In this document: one piece after another, positions 22,152 to 34,499 of the stretch
Layout: the number at the start of each line of letters is the position of its first letter
Position numbering within the stretch: the first letter of the stretch is position 1
NCBI GenBank assembly: GCA_036768485.1
Contig: JAVLUZ010000512.1
Span: 1-64,000 of the forward strand
Length of the DNA: 64,000 bases
Reading direction: 5' to 3'
Origin: Mermis nigrescens
Lineage: Eukaryota; Nematoda; Enoplea; Mermithida; Mermithidae
Translations under genes and position numbers: made by a program
The notes under the pieces: generated by a model
The model's database searches: none
The model's input: only the letters and a program-made list of their open reading frames with translations
What the model was told of the DNA's origin: nothing

Positions 22152-25100
22152 ATCTTAGGTAGCGCGTTAGCGCGTACCTATAATATACTTAGGTACCCCT
22201 AACACCTGTGCACTCCCCCTACAGCTATAACGAGACACTTCTGGAAGGTGCGGTTTTTTTTAAAAGAAAGACAATAAAAAAATTCGCTGCCCGTGTTTTT
22301 TAAAGAAGGTGTAAAGTTTTTGTGTAACGTTATAACATAGGACAAATTTTGGGACCTTTTTACTGCGGCATGTGGACAACTGAGTATTGATGACTTGAAG
22401 AATTGAACAGCATAGGATAATAGAGGGATGAATTCTACAGATGGCACTTTTTTTGTTTTTTGAAATTCGCATTAGTTATCGAATGGCAGTGTAAAGAGTG
22501 CGAAAATCTGGGGGTGAAAAAGCACTTTTTTGTCGAGTTTTCAACCTGCTTATGTCCAATACTAACTCCGGTTATTAGTTTTTTAAAATGTTTTCTGACA
22601 GAAATGTAGAGCGGATCAAGGGCTACATTCTGCATATAAGCAAAGTCTTATATGCTCTATGGTGAGTTAGATCCTGGGGTTTAAAGTTTACACTCTAGTG
22701 GATGGTGTAAAAAAACGGATTTTAACTAAGATTTCTCTGCCACATTTTCTCGCTTATGAGTCAGGGTAAATTGAATACAGCAGTAATAAAGTGCCTCTCA
22801 GGGGCTACACATCGCAGCAAACCGCATTTAAAAAACGCAATATTGAGTTATTTATGGGGGTGTAAAGTTCGAAATCAGAGGTAAAAAATGGGCGAAAAAA
22901 CACGTTTTTTCCGAATTTTAATTAATAAATCATACCAAATACTTTTTGCAAGAGAATTTCGGCACACAGGAATGTACTATGATTTAAAAGCTACAAATTG
23001 TACCAAACCGAATTTCTTTAAACTCAATGGGGAGTTCGGTACGGAATTTTAAAGTTTACAGTGTTCTAAATGATGGAAAATACGTTTTTGTTGCGTTTTT
23101 TGTTCGCCACTTTCTCCGTCCTGAAGTCGGGATAAGTCTAATAGAATAAAAATAAAGTGCTTTATATCGGGTGCATGTCAAAGCAAATTGTGTATACATT
23201 AATATTTAGCGAGTGTAAAGTCAAAATTTTGGTGTTTAAAATGCGTTTTTGTCTTGTTTTTTCTGCCTGCTTCTCCGGTTATGAGTCAGGGACACGATTA
23301 TCAAGTCTAGAAATGGACCAGGAACCAAATTTGATATGCCAGTCTGGCGCGTATGTTTACACTCTACAGTGTTGTACAGTGGTTTACACCTATTGTTAGT
23401 TTGCCCATAGAACATTATGGAGACTTAATTTTTTTCATAAATATTAATCGTAATATCGGAACAATATCAAAATTACGAATCTGACCAAAATCTTCTTTAC
23501 ACTATGTGTTTACATGAAGTTTACACTACAAATGTATTTATCTTCGTTTTTGAGCATTCCAGAAACCTAATTTTTTCCTGGAGTCTAGAAATTTTCGAAG
23601 AATCAAATGTGAGACGTCACGTAGGTGCGTTTGTTTACATCCAACAGTGATGTAAAGTAGTTTACACTCATTGTTTATTTGTCCTCAGACCATTGTAGAC
23701 ATGCAATTTTTTCATAAATGTTGATAATAATATCCGAGTAATATCAGATTTACAAATCGGAATAAAGTCCTCTTTACACTAGGCGGTTGTGTAAAGTTTA
23801 CACTGCTAATTAATCTTCGTTCTAGAGCTTTGCGAAAACCTGAATTTTTTGCCGAAATCTGAAAATTTACATGGAATCAAATAAGGGTCGTCAGCTGGGC
23901 GCGTTTGTTTACACTCAACAGTGATGTAAAGTGGTTAATCTTCGTTCTAGAGCTTTGCAAAACCTAAATTTTTTGCCGAAATCTGAAAATTTACATGGAA
24001 TCAAATAAGGGACGTCAGCTGGGCGCGTTTGTTTACACTCAACAGTGATGTAAAGTGGTTTACATCTGTGTCTATCTGTCATTAAATCGTTATGGAGACA
24101 TAATTTTTTCATGAATGTTGATCGTAATATCCGAGTAATATCGAATTTACAAATCCGACTAAAATCTTCTTTACACTCGTTGCTAGTTTAAAGTTTACAC
24201 TATATAATAAGCTTCATTCTAGAGCCTCACGGTAACTTATTTTATCCCTAAAGTCGTAAAATATATATAGAAACATATGTGATATGTCTGCTAGGGGCGC
24301 ATGAAGAGTAGTGTAAAGTGATTAACACCTAATGTTAATTTGTTCTTAGAACATTATAGAGGTTTCATTTCTTAGTAAATGCTGATCGTTATATCAGAGC
24401 AATATCAAAATTATTAATCCCACTAAAATTCTTTACACTCTTGTGTAAAGTTTAAAATGTAAATTAAGTTTAGCTCTAGAAAGTTTTGGAAGCATATTTC
24501 TTTACAGGATGTTCTACGTAACATAAGAATTACTAATCAGAATGTTTGTTTCTTCTACAACTAGTAGCTTTGTAAAGTTTAAACCATTCAATTATTAGAA
24601 GAACCGCACAGTAAATGGAATCTAGTATTGTATTTCCAAATCTTGCTAATTAAAAGTAGGGTACTAGCAAAGAAAAATGCTCCGATGGAACAAAAAAGGG
24701 AATATACTTGGGATTGTGAATTATCGAGGATGTAAAAGGAGGGGACTAGGAATCTCCCTATGTTATATGCCAAAAATCGCAAAATATGTTAAAAATCAGA
24801 CTTTCTCTAAACAATGCAAAAAATCGAAGTATATTCTGCGGCCTTTGAAAAATGTAAAAGTTTAGTAAACAATTGTTGTAGACATGTGTAAAAGAGTATC
24901 TACATAAGGTCAGTTGCACGTCAGCTTCCGTGTTTCCTACTGCTTTGAACCAACAATATCATCGATTGTCTTGAATGCATCGATATGTACTATTTCATTC
25001 AATTCGCTTAGCTACTGCATTGCTAATTCGCTGCTTTTTTCAATCAATTTTTTGGTAATTTGAATATTGCTTGCACTTTGACACTTAGAATGGCTGTATC

Positions 25101-25478
25101 TGCTAAGTGACATGCTTAGTAATAATGAAATACGAACAACTTAATTATGATTTGTTAACAGCATTTCACTTTCAGTCACATTATTAAGCAACTCAAAGTT
25201 GAATGAAGTCTGCAAAAAGTTGCATTACGTAATATGCTTTTAAGATATTAAGTCAATCAGAAAAAATTATTTTAAAATAATACGTTTTTTCAGAGACCGC
25301 AGAATATACTTCGATTTTTTGCATTGTTTAGAGAAAGTCTGATTTTTAACATATTTTGCGATTTTTGGCATATAACATACGGAGATTCCTAGTCCCCTCC
25401 TTTTACATTCTCGATAATTCATAATCCAAAGTATATTCCCCTTTTTTGTTCCATCGGAGCATTTTTCTTTGCTAGTTT
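22152..25478. repeat. TTTACAC-motif repeat unit, copy 1
   Basis: Starts ATCTTAGGTAGCGCGTTAGC and ends GCTAGTTT, boundaries set by comparison with copy 2 at 30189-34499. It contains many TTTACAC and GTGTAAA words, often as palindromes such as GTGTAAAGTTTACACT, arranged in ~270-290-bp diverged tandem units from about 23316 to 24560. A 120-bp sub-duplication lies at 23880-24060. The right end carries a pair of ~185-bp inverted repeats (24663-24846, 25292-25476). No coding region was found. Confidence 0.85.
24663..25476. mobile_element. Terminal ~185-bp inverted-repeat pair
   Basis: Left arm ACTAGCAAAGAAAAATGCTC with CAAAAAAGGGAATATACTTG; right arm is its complement ending CTTTGCTAGT. Arms are about 97% alike by eye. 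In copy 2 the same arms (33894-34077, 34313-34497) flank a shorter middle. Whether this is a separate nested transposon or the end of the larger unit is open. Confidence 0.8.
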
Positions 25479-25683
25479 TATTACTGAATCTCAGTGATGT
25501 AGAATTTTTTCAACAAAAAAATAACACAGAGATTTTCTTTTGTTAGGGATCAAAGTTTATTATCATAATTTATGCGAAATCTGAAGCTAACGCGTCCATC
25601 ATCTTGAAAAGTACCGTGCTCTTGTCACTTGTCAAAACTAGTAAAAAATGCGTTTTGACAAGTAAAATTAAAAAGTATACTAG
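25479..25683. other. AT-rich DNA with ACTTGTCAAAACTAGT words
   Basis: The word ACTTGTCAAAACTAGT and its complement occur here and inside the next element (25640-25750), suggesting an older related copy. Confidence 0.4.
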
Positions 25684-26616
25684 TAGGCCGTTCCATCAAA
25701 TGACAAGTAAAAAATTTACTTGTCAAAACTAGTGAACTTTTGACAAGTCGAAATTAGGCTTCTAATTTGCTTTGATTAATGTTATTTTGCTGGTTTTGTC
25801 CGAAAAAATATACAGTTTGGATACAGACCGATTCAGCATTGATGATGCTGAAATCATCTTATGTGAAGAAATGTGAAAAATCCCTCAATCAGCGCTTATT
25901 TATAAAATTCTCTCTTTTTAATATCGAATCGTTATTTTTAGTTTAAGTAAATTAATGATCGAAATTTTCAATTAATTCATGCGTTTCGTAATCAGCGGTA
26001 AAATTTCTTGAACGTCATAATGAAATAAGAAAAACAAAAGTTTATGGTCTGAGGGGGCGCTGAATATAAAATGAAACTCAACTTGACATACTCGAGAGAA
26101 GTTAACTGATTCGGTCTAAGACGATGAATGACGTTTATTAGATAAATTGTGTCACTTAATGAAATACAACTTAAAGCATCACGACCGCTCACTCAGAATA
26201 CTCCGGGATGATTAGTTGTTAAACATGTCAAAAATTACTAGTTTTGACGAGTATAAGTGGTGGAACCCTAGTTTTTACGACTTGTCATGACAAGACTTGC
26301 CACCACACCTGGGCGTGGGGGGTTCGGGGGTATGCACCCACCCCCCCCCGAGAAATCAAAATACCCCACTCCCCCCAGAAACCAGAATACTCCCCCAGAA
26401 ATCAATTTTTGAAATTTTTTTATTTTTTTCCGCAATTTTTGATGTCAATGGATAGTGCTCGATGAGAAACGTTGGAAAATTGTGTTTTTTCGCCCTAACC
26501 ATTTTTAAGGCCATTTTTTGACCTTTGAACAATCTTACACCACCCAATTTTTTTGCAGCCCAAGTATGTTTGCCACTAGTCACTAGTCACTTGCCAGTTT
26601 TGGTGGAACCGGGCCT
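25684..26616. mobile_element. Element with TAGGCCGGTTCCA-type ends
   Basis: Left end TAGGCCGTTCCATCAAATGA and right end TTTGGTGGAACCGGGCCTA are imperfect inverted repeats, with ACTTGTCAAAACTAGT-type words just inside both ends. A family A MITE lies within. No target duplication seen. Confidence 0.6.
26304..26568 (-). mobile_element. Family A MITE
   Basis: CACACCTGGGCGTGGGG ... GCAGCCCAAGTATG; flanks CTTGCCAC and TTTGCCAC (one mismatch). Confidence 0.9.
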
Positions 26617-26711
26617 AGGGGTCTTGCGAAAAACACGTAGCTGGGCCAGTACGCCTAGCTTAACTTTCTAATTAGCGGACAAAATAGAAAAAATGTTTTT
26701 AGAGTTGATTC

Positions 26712-26920
26712 ATGGAAGGAAAATTCAATTCGCTTCATACGCAAGACGATTTGACGGATTCGTGCTCCATGGCAATGATTTTGCTCCGTCGGATCTCGTC
26801 CGCGAATTCAGCAACCAAAAAACGGCGAAATAAATCGTCTCAGATTGGACTGAAGAAGAATTTCGCAGCTAATAGGAAAAGGAAAATTATACATGGTTTG
26901 TACATTGTATACACACTTAC
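26712..26920 (+). CDS. Possible upstream coding exon (uncertain)
   Basis: An open frame starting ATG at 26712 is GC-richer than its surroundings. It encodes a basic stretch (KKRRNKSS ... KKNFAANRKRKI) and runs into a strong donor, CACTTAC|GTGAGT, at 26921. It lies about 1.9 kb upstream of the Twist-like exon on the same strand, so it could be a 5' exon of that gene. However, the donor phase (2 nt over) does not match the acceptor phase of the 28858 exon, so another exon would be needed. No homology is recognised. Confidence 0.25.
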
Positions 26921-28857
26921 GTGAGTTGGAGTAGTTTCTGGTCTTTTGGAGCAATTGTCTTTTCCTGGAAATTCAGGTGGCAAAATAGCCACAGACGGAT
27001 TTATGGGGTCTGACGCGACATACACGTGGGGGGAGAGATTGGGAGTCTAGCCCCCAGAACGGATGAAGATTAGAAATTTTAGGTGGAAAATGAGACAAAT
27101 ATAGAATTTGGTGATAGTGCGAAATTAACCAGAAACTAAGGAATATTGAAATTTTACGCTTTTTTAGGATTTACACCAGTTTTTGAGGTCACTTTGACCA
27201 ATGAAAGCTTGATTTTTGACCCTCTTACGAGATCGGCCATGCTGCGCATTGGCGCTGTGTCAAAATTATGAATAGGTATGCATTCACATATGTAGCTAAT
27301 TTTTAGAACTTAGTCGATTCTGGGCCAGAAAAAGGGTGCAAAGAGCTTTAAGGTTTCGATGATCTGTAAGTCGAGGATGGCCGTGAGGTTCATGGAAGGT
27401 TACATATATCCATAGGCAGCAACCAAATTCTGAGGGGGTCTAAATGGTCTGGCAACAATATCAGAAGAACGTGCCGAAAATTCAATAGATTCATTTCTGG
27501 GGATCTATCAATTAAGGGAGCTCTTCAGGAGGTCTAAACTTCTCCTACCAGACCCCTTCCCCTAAAATGGTCTAAGAGTTATAGTATCTTGTTTGCACGT
27601 AAAAGACTTCTGATTTTATTAGCTATTTATTTCTACACTCCCAAATCTTTCATCTTCGGTTTACAGGACGATTTTCCGACTACTAAGGTGCATGTAATAT
27701 ATAAAGATAATGGTTCCAGACCAATGAAAAACTAAGGACGTTTAAAAAACAAATCACAGCGACAAGAAATTAGAGTTTTTTCGCGGACTGAGCTGAATTT
27801 TCCACCAGTGTAGGAATTCAATAAGTTATTATGCTAATTACGATACGATTTTGTTGCATATTTAATAATTATAATATCAAGCGCTTCGAGCTTTAGCTCG
27901 GAGATACTTGAATAAAAGGAATTGAATTGAGAGTAGAAATGGTGACATTATTGATGAATAATTGATGCAGTCTGGGAAAAAATAATACTCAATTTTTGGT
28001 TCATTTAAGGAAATATGAATTAGCGGCCAGAGTTTCTAAGTGGAAAAAATGTCATTTTACGTGGAAGATTAAGTGGAAAAATAAGGCATTTTACTAGGAA
28101 GTGCATATTAGGGTAGCGAAACTCATTTTATTCATCCAGAAACGCATTAAAACACTTAACATTAACCGTCTAAATGTTTTCAAACGCAAAACCTTAAGGC
28201 CTACATATATCACCAAGAATTCACTTGCATTGCTCACCGAAACCAAAGTTGCATACAGTCAGAATTGCTGATTTTTTGACTGACCTAAATCGCTACTAAA
28301 TCAGGGTTTTTTGATACGCTCGATGCGAATGTTCCACCAGCAAAACCAAACAGGATCGTCAACATGACTGACTAATGAGTAATCGGTTGTGTTTACTGAC
28401 TACAGTCAATTTTTATGACTAAATCGCAGATTTCATATTTAATTAGAGACACGATCGATAAATATGGATTGTTTTTATATTTTTGTCGTACAATTAGACT
28501 AAACTTAGACAACGGTATTTTTGAGATGACAAGTACTAGTAAATATCGTAAAATATGCGCATCAATACAGAAAAATGTCTAATTGCGTATGAATTTTCCT
28601 ATTTACCGAGATTACGTGGAATTACGCGGAAAATGTCAAATATGGCGGAAATAAAAGTTATCCTACTACGCCGAAACTTCGTTTTTAGACGTTTCTCACT
28701 GGAGTAGATGATAAATCAATCTTAAAAAAGTTACGTTGATCCACTTAAAAATCTGGGCTCTAATTATAAGTGACCGTTAGCATATTTCATAATGAGCATT
28801 GATATGAGTTTTAACTTTTTTTGCGAATTTGATTTTTTATGCTTGAACTATGCACAG
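26921..28857. other. Low-repeat DNA between putative exons
   Basis: Contains a short fragment resembling MITE ends (27410-27450, CATAGGCAGCAACCAAATTC with GGGGGTCT) and a possible non-LTR element tail (27885-27930, GAATAAAAGGAATTGAATTG). No other coding signal. Confidence 0.4.
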
Positions 28858-29030
28858 AGGAAAGACAACGTGACAGATACATGGCGAATATTCGAGAAAG
28901 ACAAAGAACATACGCGTTAAATGAAGCATTTGCAACTTTACGAAAAATCATTCCTTGCCTGCCATCGGATAAATTGAGCAAAGTGCAGATTCTGAAGTTG
29001 GCTATACAATACATAGATTTTTTGTGGGAG
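28858..29030 (+). CDS. Twist-family bHLH domain exon
   Basis: The translation contains a complete Twist-type basic helix-loop-helix domain: basic region [12 protein letters not shown], helix 1 [13 protein letters not shown], the Twist-diagnostic loop LPSDKLSK, and helix 2 [12 protein letters not shown]. Twist proteins are nuclear transcription factors that dimerise through the HLH and bind E-box DNA; in animals they act in mesoderm and mesenchyme development. An acceptor (TATGCACAG) precedes 28858 and a possible donor (GGGAG|GTACTA) follows 29030. Read without splicing, the frame opens with ATG at 28839 and stops at 29046, right after helix 2, giving 69 residues without the C-terminal WR motif. 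An internal exon of a split gene is more likely than a complete gene. Other exons were not found, so a fragment cannot be excluded. Confidence 0.82.
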
Positions 29031-29914
29031 GTACTATATAATTTGTGAATTTATTTTCCTTTCACACGGATCTAATCAATTAAAGATTCATAAAAATGGA
29101 AAAAACTTTTGTTGGTGAAAAGACGCGCTTGGAGAGTTATAAGCAAGGCCGGTGGGGTAATCCCGTCTCGTGGTCCCACACCATAAGGACGCGAGGGTAA
29201 GGTGTCGCAGGTAGCTGTAAAGGAATATGAGGGACTGGCCCTCCTCTCCCCAAACGGAAGTATGAGTAGTTTTACGGTCCCCCAAAGGGAAAAATCGGAA
29301 ATTCTCAAAGCGTATCAGACCGCGGTAGAATATATTTTGGCAAAGTTTTAAGCTTATTAGCCTAAAACACAACAGATTTATTAAGTATAATTGGAATCGA
29401 ATTGAATTTTTAAAAACTTTTAGCGTATCTACAGTTTTTTTCTCGGGACTGGCAGTAATATCAGTAACGTTCACAAAATAGTTTCTCCTTCAATGTGTAG
29501 GTCTCGATGAGAAAAGCTCAAAAACACCACTATTCCAGCCTCTCTATTGGTTGTTGATATATCCAACTACAGAGCCTTCGTCCTCCCCAAATTCAGAAGA
29601 CCAGCTGAGCTGCTGAGATTCACACCCTCTAGGACTCTAAAATAAATACCCTCACAAATTAGGTAAGACCTCAAAACAAAATTTTCGGGTGCTCAATTTT
29701 GCCCCATCAGACTTCCCACATTTGGTCGCCTATGTTGTATACCCCGCCGATCATGCTTACTTTATATTCAAAATTTGTTTCATTGGCGAAAAGTCTTTCC
29801 TTCAATGATGGCCCATTTCACACAATGCCAAATAATTTTGATTCAAAACTGCTTTTAGCCTAAATTTTTCCATATTTGTTTGATTTTTCCTGTTTTGTGT
29901 TTAACAGTCTGGAC
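29031..29914. other. Intergenic or intronic DNA
   Basis: A GC-richer block at 29125-29300 (GGTGGGGTAATCCCGTCTCG) stands out from its surroundings and may be a SINE or other insertion; I do not recognise it. Nothing else seen. Confidence 0.35.
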
Positions 29915-30171
29915 CACACCTGGGCGTGGGGGGGTTTGGGGGGTATGCACCCCCAGAAACCAAAATACCCCCAGAAATCAAAATACCCCCCAGAATTCAA
30001 TTTTTTAAAATTTTTTTTGTTTTTTTCGCAATTTTTTGATGCCAATGGATAGTGCTTGATGAGAAACGTCGAAAAATGGTGTTTTTATTGCCATGCCACC
30101 ATTTTAAGGCCATTTTTCGACCTTCAAAAAAATCTTGCACCCCCCCAGAATTTTCTTGCTGCCCACGTATG
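29915..30171 (-). mobile_element. Family A MITE with perfect duplication
   Basis: CACACCTGGGCGTGGGG ... GCTGCCCACGTATG. Perfect 8-bp duplication GTCTGGAC at 29907-29914 and 30172-30179. It ends 17 bp before the second TTTACAC unit. Confidence 0.95.
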
Positions 30172-32266
30172 GTCTGGACCCCAAATACATCTTAGGTAGC
30201 GCGTTAGCGCGTACCTATAATATACTTGGGTACCCCTAACACCTGTGCACCCCCTACAGCTATAACGGGACACTTCTGGAAGGTGCGGTTTTTTTAAAAG
30301 AAAGATAATAAAAAAATTCGCTGCCCGTGTTTTTTGTTTTTCTTGAAACTCAAAACTGACTGTGTAAAGAAGGTGTAAAGTTTTTGTGTAACGTTATAAC
30401 ATAGGACAAATTTTGGGACCTTTTTATCACGGCATGTGGACAACTGAGTATTGATGACTCGAACAATTGAACAGCATAGGATTATAGAGGGATGAATTCT
30501 ACAGATGACCATTTTTTTGTTTTTTGAAATTCGCATTAGTTCTCGAATGGCAGTGTAAAGAGTGCGAAAATCTGGGGGTGAAAAAGCACTTTTTGGTCGA
30601 GTTTTCAACCTGCTTATGTCTGATACTAACTCCGGTTATGAGTTTTTTAAAATGTTTTCTGACAGAAATGTAGAGCGGATCAAGGGCTACATTCTGCATA
30701 TAAGCAAAGTCTTCTACGCTCTATGGTGAGTTAGATCCTGGGGTTTAAAGTTTACACTCTAGTGGATGGTGTAAAAAACGGATTTTAACTAAGATTTCTC
30801 TGCCAAATTTTTCCGCTTATGAGTCAGGGTAAATTGAATACAGCAGTAATAAAGTGCCTCTCAGGGGCTACACATCGCAGCAAACCGCATTTAAAAAAAC
30901 GCAATATTGAGTTATTTATGGGGGTGTAAAGTTCGAAATCAGAGGTAAAAAATGGGCGAAAAAACACGTTTTTTTCCGAATTTTGATTAATAAATCATAC
31001 CAAATAATTTTTGCAAGAGAATTTTGGCACACAGGAATGTACTACGATTTAAAAGCTACAAATTGTACCAAACCGAATTTCTTTAAACTCAATGGGGAGT
31101 TCGGTACGGAATTTTAAAGTTTACAGTGTTCTAAATGATGGAAAATACGTTTTTGTTGCGTTTTTTGTTCGCCACTTTCTCCGTCCAGAAGTCGGGATAA
31201 GTCCAATAGAATAAAAATAAAGTGCTTTATATCGGGTGCATGTCAAAGCAAATTGTCTATACATTAATATTTAGCGAGTGTAAAGTCAAAAATTTGGTGT
31301 TTAAAATGCGCTTCTGTCTTGTTTTTTCTGCCTGCTTCTCCGGTTATGAGTCAGGGACATGATTATCAAGTCTAGAAATGGACCAGGAACCAAATTTGAT
31401 ATGCCAGTCTGGCGCATATGTTTACACTCTACAGTGTTGTAAAGTGGTTTACACCTATTGTTAGTTTGCCCATAGAACATTATGGAGACTTAATTTTTTT
31501 CATAAATATTAATCGTAATATCGGAACAATATCAAAATTACGAATCTGACCAAAATCTTCTTTACACTAGGTGTTTACATGAAGTTTACACTACATATGT
31601 ATTTATCTTCGTTTTTGAGCATTCCAGAAACCTAATTTTTCCTGGAGTCTAGAAATTTTCAAAGAATCAAATGTGAGACGTCACGTAGGCGCGTTTGTTT
31701 ACATCCAACAGTGATGTAAAGTAGTTTACACTCATTGTTTATTTGTCCTCAGACCATTGTAGACATGCAATTTTTTCATAAATGTTGGTAATAATATCCG
31801 AGTAATATCAGATTTACAAATCGGAATAAAATCCTCTTTACACTAGGCGGTTGTGTAAAGTTTACACTGCATGTTAGCCTTTGTTCTAGAGCATTGTGTT
31901 AATGATGACGCATTTAATGGTCTTCAAAGTCTATTGTATGTCTGTTTAAATTATCGTATTGCGTTTGCTTACCATAAAGAAACCTAAAAACATTGGGGTC
32001 TGTCTCCAATGTAATGCCTTGAAGGCACTATGTTTTCAGCATTTAATTTCGACTTCATAGTGTTAAATCACGAAAAATTGCGGTAATTCGTTGTAACTTT
32101 CCTCGTTTCTAGATAAATTCATGTAAATCATGAATTTTTATGGATAAAAGAATGAAAGCATTGTACATACATATGCCCTAGTCGGGAAAGAAGCGGCGGA
32201 AAAATTTTTAGATTTACGTTATATACCCTTGTGTACGTACATGGGCAGCAACGAAATCCTGGAGAG

Positions 32267-32642
32267 CATAGGTGGGTGGCTCCAAAGTTTTGCGGGGGTG
32301 CGAAATTTTTTAAAATTCAAATCCTTGGCCTTAAAAATGGTGCTATGGCGAAAAAAACCATTTTTGAATGTTTCTCGTCGAGCTCTATCGATTTGTATCA
32401 TTGAAACCCGGAAAAGCAAAAATTTCTTAAACATTAAATTCTGGAGGTAATGTTGGGTATTTTGCCTTCTGGGTGTGGTTACCACACATGGGCGGGGGGG
32501 TCTAGCTGGACCCCCCAAGAATGCTATTTTTAGGCATTTTTAGAGCTATTTTTAGCGAATTTGCCCCGTCGGACCTCCCCCAGAATTTTGTCGCTGCCCA
32601 TGTATATGGTGGTAACCCTTCAAAACCCCACGCCCAGGTCAT
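32267..32642 (+). mobile_element. Diverged family A MITE, interrupted
   Basis: Starts CATAGGTGGGTGGCTCC, has the ATGTTTCTCGTCGAGCTCTA landmark, and ends near CCACGCCCAGGTC. The interior is split by 32483-32608. Flanking duplication not visible. Confidence 0.7.
32483..32608. mobile_element. Short (126 bp) CACACATGGGC MITE
   Basis: Ends CACACATGGGCGGGG and GCTGCCCATGTATATG; flanks GTGGTTAC and GTGGTAAC (one mismatch of 8). A relative with poorer ends is at 57377-57500. Confidence 0.85.
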
Positions 32643-34499
32643 CCTTTTTAGATACATTCAAGTAGGTACATTATAAATTTTTATGGATATAAGAATGAAA
32701 GCATTATACGTATGTAGGTACATGCCCTAGTCGGGAAGGAAGCGGTGGAAAAATTTTGAGATTTACGTGCCCTAGTCGGGAAGGAAGCGGTGGAAAAATT
32801 TTCAAATTTACGTTATAAACTCTTGAGTACGAATGTACGTGGGGAGCAACGAAATCCTGGGGAGCATAGATGGATAGCTCCAGTTCTGCGGGGCGAAGCT
32901 CTGGTCATTGCCCAGGAATAGGGGGTAACCCTTTTTATATAGGTACATGTATAAAAATCAAGTGTGAGACGTCAATTAGGTGCGTTTGTTTACGCTCAAC
33001 AGTGGTGTAAAGTAGTTTACACCTAATGTTTATTTGTCCTCAGACCATTGTAGAGACATAATTTTTTCATAAATGTTGATCATAATATCCGAGTAATATC
33101 AGATTTACAAATCCGACTAGAATCCTCTTTACACTCGGTGGTTGTGTAAAGTTTACACTGCTAATTAATCTTCGTTCTAGAGCTTTGCGAAAACCTGAAT
33201 TTTTTGCCGAAATCTGAAAATTTACATGGAATCAAATAAGGGACGTCAGCTGGGCGCGTTCGTTTACACTCAACAGTGATGTAAAGTGGTTTACATCTGT
33301 GTCTATTTGTCCTTAAACCGTTATGGAGACGTAATTTTTTCATGAATGTTGATCGTAATATCCGAGTAATATCGAATTTACAAATCCGACTAAAATCTTC
33401 TTTACACCTGTTGCTAGTGTAAAGTTTACACTATATAATAAGCTCCATTCTAGAGCCTCACGGTAACTTATTTTTTCCCTAAAGTCGTAAAATATATATG
33501 GAAACAGATGTGATACGTCTGCTAGGGGCGCATGAAGAGTAGTGTAAAGTGATTAACACCTAATGTTAATTTGTTCTTAGAACATTATAGAGGTTTCATT
33601 TCTTAATAAATGCTGATCGTTATATCAGAGCAATATCGAAATTATTAATCCCACTAAAATTCTTTACACTCTTGTGTAAAGTTTAAAATGTAAATTAAGT
33701 TTAGCTCTAGAAAGTTTTGGAAGCATATTTCTTTACAGGATGTTCTACGTAACATAAGAATTACTAATCAGAATGTTTGTTTCTTCTACAACTAGTAGCT
33801 TTGTAAAGTTTAAACCATTCAATTATTAGAAGAACCGCACAGTAAATGAAATCTAGTATTGTATTTCCAAATCTTGCTAATTAAAAGTAGGGTACTAGCA
33901 AAGAAAAATGCTCCGATGGAACAAAAAAGGGAATATACTTGGGATTGTGAATTATCGAGGATGTAAAAGGAGGGGACTAGGAAAAATCTCCCTATGTTAT
34001 ATGCCAAAAATCGCAAAATATGTTAAAAACCAGACTTTCTCTAAACAATGCAAAAAATCGAAGTATATTCTGCGGCCTTTGAAATATGTAAAAGTTTAGT
34101 AAACAATTGTTGTAGACATGTGTAAAAGAGTATCTACATAAGGTCTGTTGCACGTCAGCTTCCGTGTTTCCTACTGCTTTGAACCAACAATATCATCGAT
34201 TGTCTTGAATGCATCGATATGTAATATTTCATTCAATTCGCTTAGCTACTGCATTGCTAATTCGCTGCTTTTTTCAATCAATTTTTTGGTAAATAGTTTA
34301 TTTCTATTGGGAGGCCGCAGAATATACTTCGATTTTTTGCATTGTTTAGAGAAAGTCTGGTTTTTAACATATTTTGCGATTTTTGGCATATAACATAGGG
34401 AGATTTTTCCTAGTCCCCTCCTTTTACATCCTCGATAATTCACAATCCCAAGTATATTCCCCTTTTTTGTTCCATCGGAGCATTTTTCTTTGCTAGTTT

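Larger units (their letters stand above)
31890..32950. repeat. Insert within copy 2, with an internal duplication
   Basis: Absent from copy 1. The segment at about 32145-32295 (GCCCTAGTCGGGAAAGAAGC, AGCAACGAAATCCTGG) is repeated at 32690-32885, where a further 46-bp tandem duplication of CCCTAGTCGGGAAGGAAGCG is present. It carries two nested MITEs. Confidence 0.75.
30189..34499. repeat. TTTACAC-motif repeat unit, copy 2
   Basis: Nearly identical to 22152-25478 over most of its length, in the same orientation. Differences: an extra 30-bp stretch at 30335-30365, about 1.05 kb of foreign DNA (about 31890-32950) after which an extra motif unit follows, and a shorter spacer between the terminal inverted repeats. 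The high identity implies recent duplication or transposition of the whole unit. Confidence 0.88.

Noticed and set aside
22152..34499. CRISPR-like array or LTR retrotransposon
   Set aside because: Repeat units are ~280 bp, diverged and lack regular short spacers; no LTRs, primer-binding site, gag or pol. The genome is eukaryotic.
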